In this document: in pieces, positions 57,200 through 64,000 of the stretch
Layout of the letters: each line of letters opens with the position of its first letter
How positions within the stretch are numbered: position 1 is the stretch's first letter
Source of the DNA: Simmondsia chinensis
Taxonomy: Eukaryota > Streptophyta > Magnoliopsida > Caryophyllales > Simmondsiaceae
Direction of reading: 5' to 3'
Assembly (NCBI GenBank): GCA_018398585.1
Contig: JAGTTD010000026.1
Coordinates: 4,345,001 to 4,409,000 of the forward strand
Length of the DNA: 64,000 nucleotides
The notes under the pieces: model-generated
Database searches by the model: none
Told to the model about the DNA's origin: nothing
What the model saw: only the letters and a program-made list of their open reading frames with translations
Program-made: the position numbers and the translations under genes

Positions 57200-58800
57200 T
57201 GATGTGCCTCATATTTACATATTTTGTTTCCTATTCCTACAACATATTCAGTTTTTACATGTGTATTTTGTTGTAATATAGGTACATTTAGGCTTAGAAT
57301 ATAACAGAGCAAACAAAGGTTGAGAAACGGTAGAATTAAGCGTAATCAAGGAATATATGAAGACTACTATGAGAAACTCGACTAGTTGTGGAAAAGAAGG
57401 ATCAATCAAATTGTAATTCGGTATATTTAGGCTTGGAATGCAACAGAGCAAACAAAGGTTGAGAAGCAGCAGAATTAACCACAATCAAGGGATATATGAA
57501 GACTGCTTTGAGAAACCCGATCACAGTGTGTAAAAGAAGGACCTATCGGATCGTAATTCGATAACTGAAATAGGTCTCGTGGAGAGTTAATATATATATA
57601 TATATATATATTATTTTATGTTATATTATATTATATAAGCATATATATGGAAGGGAGACGAGGGTGACGTGGGGACGCCGCACATCAAGCACTGCACGCC
57701 GACTTTCAAATACCGAAAACCTAATCTTTTGAGGGATCTTCTGCCATGCCTATCTCATCTCCTTCCCAAAGCCGCTACGAGATCCAAAAGGTTCTCAAAT
57801 GCCGAAGCACAAATGGTTGGAGTGCTGGAAGGATCAAAGCAAGGATCAATATCAATGCCAATTGAGGGAGCCTTCAAGTCTTTAGTTTTTGTTCATTGTC
57901 TTTAGATTTGAATGATCTGTAAAACTCTTATGGATGAGTAGACTTCTAGTTTAGGGATAAAGGGCGGGTAGCCGCCTGTATCCCAAATTTATATTATGCT
58001 TTTGATAATGGATTTAGTTTCTGTTATATAAGCACCGTTGTGAGGAATTTATGATTATGTTTTGTGTTTCTTTCTGTGCGCTTGTAGCCAAGTTGAGATT
58101 TCCAAATTATTAGCGTTAGCTTATGAGCTTGTAGCCTAGACCATAACCTAACTAGTTTTTCACAAGTAGTTAGGGTTGAGGTTGTACCCAATATTAAACA
58201 CAGTCTTTGATACAAATTATTATTTAATTAGGAGTGACAAGGGAATTTTTTTAGTGTTATTGAGATAATCTATGCTACACCTAGGATGATATGATGGGTT
58301 ATGTCCTTACACTAGTTCATTACCCTAAACGCTAACTTAAGTGTTAATATAGGTTTAATATTATACTAAAAACAAGGAATTAAGTAGTATTAATGGGATA
58401 GCCTATGCCACATGTAGGGAGATATGAAATGTTATACCTTTAGACTAGTTCATTACCCTAATTTCTAGTTTAAATATTAACCAAGGATTAGTGGTTGTAG
58501 CCTAAGCCTCCCAAATCATTATCATAGTAGAATATAATGACGGGATATAAGTAAAGCTACCTTGCATTCATTCCCTGAACTAACCCTAATTGATTTTAGA
58601 ACTTTAGTTTGTGGTTTGGTTTTTTTAATTTAGTTAACAAATTCAAAATCAACAAAACCAAAAAATTCTACTACTCATTAATAACTAAATCCGACTTAAC
58701 TCCTATTCCCTGTTGATACTACCCGTATGCCCGATTTAGCTACGACGATCTCATATGCTTGCTATTACACTGTTTTAAAACACTCTTTATTATCATATCA
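57200..58800 (+). repeat. Athila 3' LTR with a 135-bp tandem duplication
   Basis: 1601 bp, TGATGTGCCTCATATTTAC to TATCATATCA. Relative to the 5' LTR it has an extra tandem copy of ~135 bp (57285-57420 and 57421-57560), which accounts for the length difference. It is followed directly by a primer-site-like AGTTTTTGGCGCCATTGCC, i.e. internal sequence of a further copy. Confidence 0.88.
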
Positions 58801-59697
58801 AGTTTTTGGCGCCATTGCCAAGGATCATGGCGCACATCACGGATACACTTAATGTGAAGTATGTCCTACATGCGACTTAACTCCTAGGCCGCACATAATG
58901 CCGCCCACGAATCACCTCCGGGCTTTGAAATATCGAAACCTAACTTTTGGGAGGGATCTTTTGCCACGCCTCCTCTACTCCTCTCCTTTCCGAAGCTGCT
59001 ACCAAATCCAAGGGGTTCTCAAAGGCCAAAGCGCAGGTTGTCGGAGTGCTGGAAAGATCAAAGCAAGAACCAATATCATCGTCAATTGAGGGAGTCTTAC
59101 AATCCTTAGTTATTGTTCATTGTTTTATTTTTTAAGATTTTAATAATGTGTAAAACTCTTATGGAGGAGTAGACTTGTCGTTTAGGGATGAAGGACGGGT
59201 AGCTGCCCATATCCCAGATTTATATTATGCTTTTGCCAATGGATTTGGGCTATGTTATATAAGCACCCCGGTGGGGAATTTATAATTGTGTTTGGTATTT
59301 CTATGTGTTTGGTTGTAGCTATGTTGAGATCTCCAAATTATTAGCATTAGTCTATGAGCTTATAGCCTAGACGATGACATAACCGGTTTTTATGCGTGGT
59401 AAGGGTTGTGCTTGTACCCAACCTTGAACATAATCTTTTATACGAATCAATACTTAATTAGGAGTGATCAAGGAATTTGTTAGTCCGATTTAGATAATCC
59501 ATGCTATATCTAGGGTGATAAGATGGGTTATACCCTTAGACTAGCTTATTACCCTCAACCCTAGTTCAAGTATTAACTTAGGTTTAATATTAAATTAGGA
59601 GTAACATGGGAATTAAGTTATGCTAATGAGATAACCTATGCTGCACTTAGGGTGATATGATAGGTTATGCCTTTAGACTAGTTCATTATCATTGTTA
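58801..59697 (+). repeat. Primer-site remnant and second Athila LTR fragment
   Basis: 58801-58870 is primer site and a few internal bases; ~58873-59697 repeats the middle of the LTR (GGAGTGCTGGAAAGATCAAA, GGAGGAGTAGACTTG, both ~130-bp subrepeats) without its start or end. Suggests unequal recombination between tandem LTRs. Confidence 0.8.
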
Positions 59698-59724
59698 TAG
59701 ACACCCCCTTGGCTTCCAGGAGCA

Positions 59725-59965
59725 GTGCCTAGGAGCGGCACCCAGATGTGGTGCCCAGAAGTAGCGCCCGAAGCTAGGTGCCCAGGGGATGGTGTCTAGA
59801 AGTGGCGCCCTGAGACATGCGGGCACCCGTAGAATGGCGTCTAGAACCGGTGCCCGGGGACAGGCGAGCTCCCAGAGGATGGCGTCCGAAAGTAGCGCCT
59901 AGAGATCAGCGGGCGCCCAGAGGTAAGCACCCAAAAGCGGCGCCTAGAGATTGGCAATCAGAACC
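59725..59965 (+). repeat. GC-rich subrepeats in the Tat LTR
   Basis: Five or more degenerate copies of a ~45-50-bp unit with GGCGCCCAGAG, GCACCCAGAAG and GGCGCCTAGAGAT words. They stand out as GC-rich in an AT-rich window. Confidence 0.8.
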
Positions 59966-60609
59966 CGGCACCACAAACCCCTATACAAAGGAAGGCTCCC
60001 CTCCATGGAAAGACATACATAAGAGAGAAAAACACACATCGGAAGGGCAAACTATCTTTCAAATAGGTGGAAAGGGTGTGTCAATGGTCGTTTCTCCAAT
60101 TAGCTTGAGTCCAGCTAGTCTTACCTTCATACCCATCAAAAACATAATTGGCGCCCTTTGTGGGAAGGATCGAGACCATGATAAAACCGTTAGGATCCCC
60201 CAATTGTCCTAGGTCAACAAGGAACCTGAATGCACATCAAAGCAACATTTAAGAGACATGCAAGGCTTGCTTCATCGGCTCTTACTAAGATTAGATGAAT
60301 CACGGCCCGATGTACCCCTCACATTTAGAGATGAAAACCGTAAGGCCACAAGCCCCAAACCATGCCCCAAACCTGTGGATACACATGGGCAGGAAACCTG
60401 TGGGAATTTATAAGGGCTGGATATAGGAACTCGATACCATGAGAGAAAAATAAACAAGGCCCATTACATAGGACGAAATTGCTCTGGAGACGAGTCCACT
60501 GGTGGTATGAGTGGTCAATCATAGGGGCCTACCTTCTTATCTGAAGGAGGCAGGCTTGGTGAAGAACCTAAGGTCCCAGGCACGCACTCCCCGTTTTCTA
60601 CAAGGATCT

Positions 60610-61406
60610 TGTCCTTTTCGGAAAAAATGGTCAATATTCCTAACATAGATCTATTTGACGGAACCAGGATTCGAAATGTCACCTTTTCGGATTTAAATCT
60701 CCAATGTATATACAAGATGCTTCTGAAGAAGTCTGGTGTAAGTGCTTTCCTGCCACGTTGAAAGGGGTTGCGCAATGGTGGTTTGCATCTTTGCCGGCAG
60801 GCATGATCGATAGTTTTTCTCATTTAATAGAAAAATTCTCCCACCACTTCGTGAGCAACAAGCGTAGGAAAAAGACGGCAGCGCAACTAATGCAGCAGCA
60901 GAGAGAATCTGAGACTTTAAGGGACTTCGTTAGAAGATTTGCCCGAGAAATGATTGACATACCAGGCCTGGCTTAGAAAACAGCCATAAGCGCCTTTGTC
61001 AATGGACTTAAGAACTCGGAGTTAAAGTTTGCCTTAGCAAAAAAAAAAGCTCATGATGATTGCTGAGTTGTGGGACAAGGGCAACAAGTACATATCCGCT
61101 GAGGACGTAATGAGTATTGTCGAGAAATTTCGGCTGGGGGTTATAGGGAAGACCAAAGAAAGAGACGAGATTGCTCATATAACGAGAATAAGACCTTCAA
61201 CATCAACAACCCAGCCAAGAGTCCGGGTTCACCAGTCCTCGAGGAGGATGGCCTACGAGATAGACAAAAGATTGGCATATCACCCATCTCCTTCAAAAAA
61301 GGGATTTCGTCCACCCTGGCAATCATTTGACTCATGGTGGTGCGAGTTCCATCAATTTTATGGTCATTCTAGAGAGGAATGCCGAGCTCGGCAGAAGCAA
61401 ACTTAG
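60610..61406 (+). pseudogene. Tat-type gag fragment
   Basis: NIDLFDGTRIRNVTFSDLNL opens the capsid region, a frameshift leads to IQDASEEVWCKCFPATLKGV, then WWFASLPAGMIDSFSHLIEK, FVSNKRRKKTAAQLMQQQRE and SLRDFVRRF-like ETLRDFVRRFAREMIDIPGL before a stop at 60976. After it come FVNGLKNSELKFALAKKKAH and, in another frame (61053-61406), MIAELWDKGNKYISAEDVMS and the knuckle-like WCEFHQFYGHSREECRARQK. Order and motifs match Tat-type gag. At least one stop and two frameshifts. Confidence 0.82.
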
Positions 61407-61605
61407 AATCCCAACAAAGAACCATCTGACCAAGAAACGTCAAATCTTTGGGCAAACAACAAAGTGCTGATAACCGTGCCCCCTAAAGAAATCATTGAGG
61501 CACCAAAAAAGTTGATTATAGTGATCTCCCGGGTTTGACCCAATGGACTATCCCACTTGCAAGAGGGGCGAGCTAAGAAAAGGAAATCAATATTAGGAAT
61601 CACCT

Positions 61606-64000
61606 TACTGCAAAAAAAGTGGCCAATAGCAACAAAACAGTTTCTGTTGCTATTGGCTATTTTTTTGTTACTATAGCTTTTAGCAATAGAATTTTGTTTG
61701 TTACTATGTTTTTGCTATTGCCGCTGTCACTAAAAGCTATAGCAACAGAAAATGGGAGTTGTTGCTATTGCACCCCAATAGCAACAAACTGGTCATTGTT
61801 GCTAGATTTGTTACTATTGCCTTTTGCAACAACATGACAATTGTTGCTATTGGTTACAACAACAAAATGCTTTCTGTTGCTATTGGTTACAGCAACAAAG
61901 TGCTTTCTGTTGCTATTGGTTATAGTAACAAAGGGCTTTCTGTTACTATTGGTTACAGCAGAAACAAAGTTACACAAACGTCATTATAGTTCTTTCACTA
62001 GTGCTATTAATAACAACATTGTACTTCTGTTTCTAAATTTTGTATTTTTCAACCAATTAGAACACATAATTGAAAATAACAAAACCAAAAGCCCTACATC
62101 ATCATCATACCAACGGACAAATTTGTCTTGCATTACGTACAACTAGAATCATCCATAAATCCAAACAAAAAAACACATAGTTGAGCAAAACACAACATTC
62201 AATACAATTTTTCCCATCATTTGTAGGTTTAGCAAAAACACATAATAAACTTCATTCTCCATCTTCCATTGCATCATCCTCGTCTTCTAAGACATCATCT
62301 CCGTCTTGTTCCTCGTAATAAACTTCATCATCATGAGATAAACTAGTTTCCTGTAAAACAAAGATAAACAAACCAAAGATAAGCAAAGTGGATAATATGA
62401 TCATTGCAAAGATAGCATTGGTCCAATGGTAAAAGAACACAGTTGATAACAAAAGAATGAGGTCTTCATTAAAAGACATAAGCGTGTGCATCAGAGAGAT
62501 TCTCATTGTAAGACAAATCATCATACCCTCCGGATCTCGGAGTCTGTGATGTCCTTTTCTAGTTTTATTGTCATCTGCACACCTCTATACAATACCCACC
62601 TTGGTTTATCATGCAATTCAAACAAAAACATACCCATTGAGTCAATTTGATCCTTATACACTATTAATTATAACTATTTAGTCCCTGTACACTGAGACCC
62701 TGTGTAGGCGGGAGCCCTTGAGACACTGGGTACGTTCCTTTTAGTCCCTGTACAATTCAATTTGTATCAATTTTGATATCAACTTCGAGATGAAATCTTT
62801 AATGCCCCAGTCACAAGTGCGTTTGCTTTTGAATTGACCCAACCATAAAAATTGCACTGTTTACTTCAATGTTCAGCAAAGGACTAAGATGAAAAAATGT
62901 GATTTATATAAGTACGAACTCTTGTTTGGATTCTGCACAAAAGACGACAAGGCATCACTGATTTTGCAAATACAATGAGTAATCAATCACCCACTCATCA
63001 CATAATTTAAACATAATCAAGGAGTTAATTCTTTCAGTGGGTATACATATGCCCTTAGCCATACTTTATAAGTAATGTGGAAAAAAACATAAGAAAAAAC
63101 GATTCTAACAAGGATATCCAATTCTAAAGACTTAATTCCAGAAATAATAACAAATAAATGATCATTGCTAACTAATTTTAACCACGGAATCTCCAAAAAA
63201 AATCAATGAGTAATTAGTAATCACCATTGCTAACAAAAAAATTCGACATTAATGAGTAAGTAGCAATCATGAATTTTCTTTCTAAAGCAAGAGAAAACGA
63301 TGAGAAGAGAAAAGCTTACAAAAATTTGAGCACCTTGAGCTTTTCTAGCAACTATTAGATTTGAAAAAACCATGGCCACATAAAATTTTCAAAACTACAA
63401 AAACAAAGCACGGAATTGACAAACTTTACTCAACAAGGAGAGATCAAGTGTCAAATAAATAACCCAAGAAGATACACTCAAGCACTCAACTTCATGGATT
63501 CAAAGTTCCCCTCTTGCATGTTGAGTTGTGTGCATTTGACTAAGGAATTCTGCATTTCTACTTAGAACTAACTACCTTATTATTGAAGAGGAAGACATTT
63601 TGTCCAACTTGGATGGTTTCTTGATATATTTATGCTACCCTGCAAAGTGTACTTAAACCATTCTTTATATGTTGATTTCTCACTACATATGCAACTACAT
63701 TATGTTAACAACTCTGAACACAAGCTTTCACTTTAACCAAGTGCATTATTGATGCTAATGTCACTTAGAATACAATTTGTAGACTGCTTTACTAAATGAG
63801 GATGAAGGACATCAATTCAAGAGTGCATCTTTGATGGCAAATCTAGCCGAGTAAAGGATAAAAAATATGAAATCAGTTCAATCGCTCTCGGGACTGTAAT
63901 TGACGAAACTAAACAAAATTAAACCCTAAATGAAATCGAACCCTGAATAAATTAGAAAATTAAACCCTAAACAAAATCAAACCCTAAAAGAAGTTGAAAA
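61606..64000 (-). mobile_element. CACTA element end with a minus-strand gene, running off the window
   Basis: Starts near TACTGCAAAAAAAGTGG (61606), a variant CACTA terminus, followed by ten or more TTGCTATTGG / CCAATAGCAA words (61622-61970), the subterminal zone. A minus-strand gene ends in SLSHDDEVYYEEQDGDDVLE and an acidic tail, stop at 62252, with a splice acceptor at ~62353. Further possible exons are at ~62585-62523 (VQMTIKLEKDITDSEIRR before a GT donor) and ~63375-63322 (MAMVFSNLIVARKAQGAQIF before GTAAGC). The layout copies that at 19494 and 42833. The other end lies outside the window. Confidence 0.6.

Larger units (their letters stand above)
48430..58800 (+). mobile_element. Internally deleted Athila-type Ty3 retrotransposon
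   Basis: 5' LTR 48430-53016 (interrupted by Copia-2), primer region TTTTTGGCACTGTTGTCAGG (53018-53037, a diverged Athila TTTTTGGCGCCGTTGCC), gag (53203-~54540), protease (54559-55742), long 3' non-coding region, and 3' LTR 57200-58800. RT, RNase H and integrase are absent: the protease region runs within ~60 bp into the CTTGGAAGGCAACCCAACC block that normally follows pol in Athila elements. No 5-bp target duplication could be matched. Confidence 0.85.
59699..61605 (+). mobile_element. Truncated Tat-type Ty3 retrotransposon
   Basis: LTR remnant (59699-60146), primer region ATTGGCGCCCTTTGTGGGA (60147-60165), leader and partial gag, ending where CACTA sequence begins at ~61606. No protease, RT or integrase present. 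The TTGGCGCC-TTGTGGGA primer region and gag layout are those of Tat/Ogre-type elements. Confidence 0.75.

Noticed and set aside
59817..60212. 131-codon Arg/Pro-rich frame
   Set aside because: Translation of the GC-rich LTR subrepeats, then the primer region; a composition artefact.

Overview
This window is plant nuclear DNA, almost certainly from a flowering plant. It is AT-rich, has no operons, and shows intron/exon-style fragments, plant-type LTR retrotransposons with initiator-Met primer sites, Athila and Tat type Ty3 elements, Sirevirus-like Copia, CACTA, hAT and Mutator-like (MULE) DNA transposons. I found no intact host gene, tRNA, rRNA or CRISPR. Everything interpretable is transposable-element sequence, mostly broken and deeply nested. 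Species cannot be assigned.

Layout. (1) 508-18337 is one very large MULE with ~200 bp terminal inverted repeats and a perfect 9-bp target duplication (TTGAAAATA). It holds an N-terminal transposase fragment on the left, an antisense DUF1985/coiled-coil/Ulp1-like protease gene on the right, and two long mirror-image arrays of an ~83-bp unit built around the palindromic 9-mer GTGTATGAT. A gag-protease-only LTR retrotransposon in tandem form (3835-9433) has inserted into it. (2) 19494 to about 32054 is a CACTA element whose TNP1-like gene (minus strand) is split by an 8.2-kb Copia element (21303-29537, TSD TAACC), itself carrying a truncated Athila element (21763-24993). (3) 32055-38117 is an Athila LTR fragment followed by a coding-poor LTR element (LARD-like, TSD GAATG). 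(4) 38118-38814 is the tail of a hAT element. (5) 39136-46051 is a minus-strand Sirevirus-like Copia that carries a 'putative plant transposon protein' ORF in place of most of pol; its gag is interrupted by a CACTA fragment. (6) 48430-58800 is an internally deleted Athila (gag-protease only) whose 5' LTR was hit by a second, deleted Copia (48736-51851). (7) 58801-61605 holds another Athila LTR fragment and a truncated Tat-type element. (8) From 61606 to the window end is a third CACTA end.

The strongest signals are the giant MULE with its 83-bp palindrome arrays; the Ulp1-like protease that appears to have lost exactly its Cys-Gly catalytic dipeptide; a second palindrome, GTGTGTCGACACAC, shared by three unrelated element families in this window; and repeated cases of gag-protease-only or ORF-substituted retrotransposons that could only move using enzymes from elsewhere. 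All comparisons were made by eye; no alignment or database search was run.
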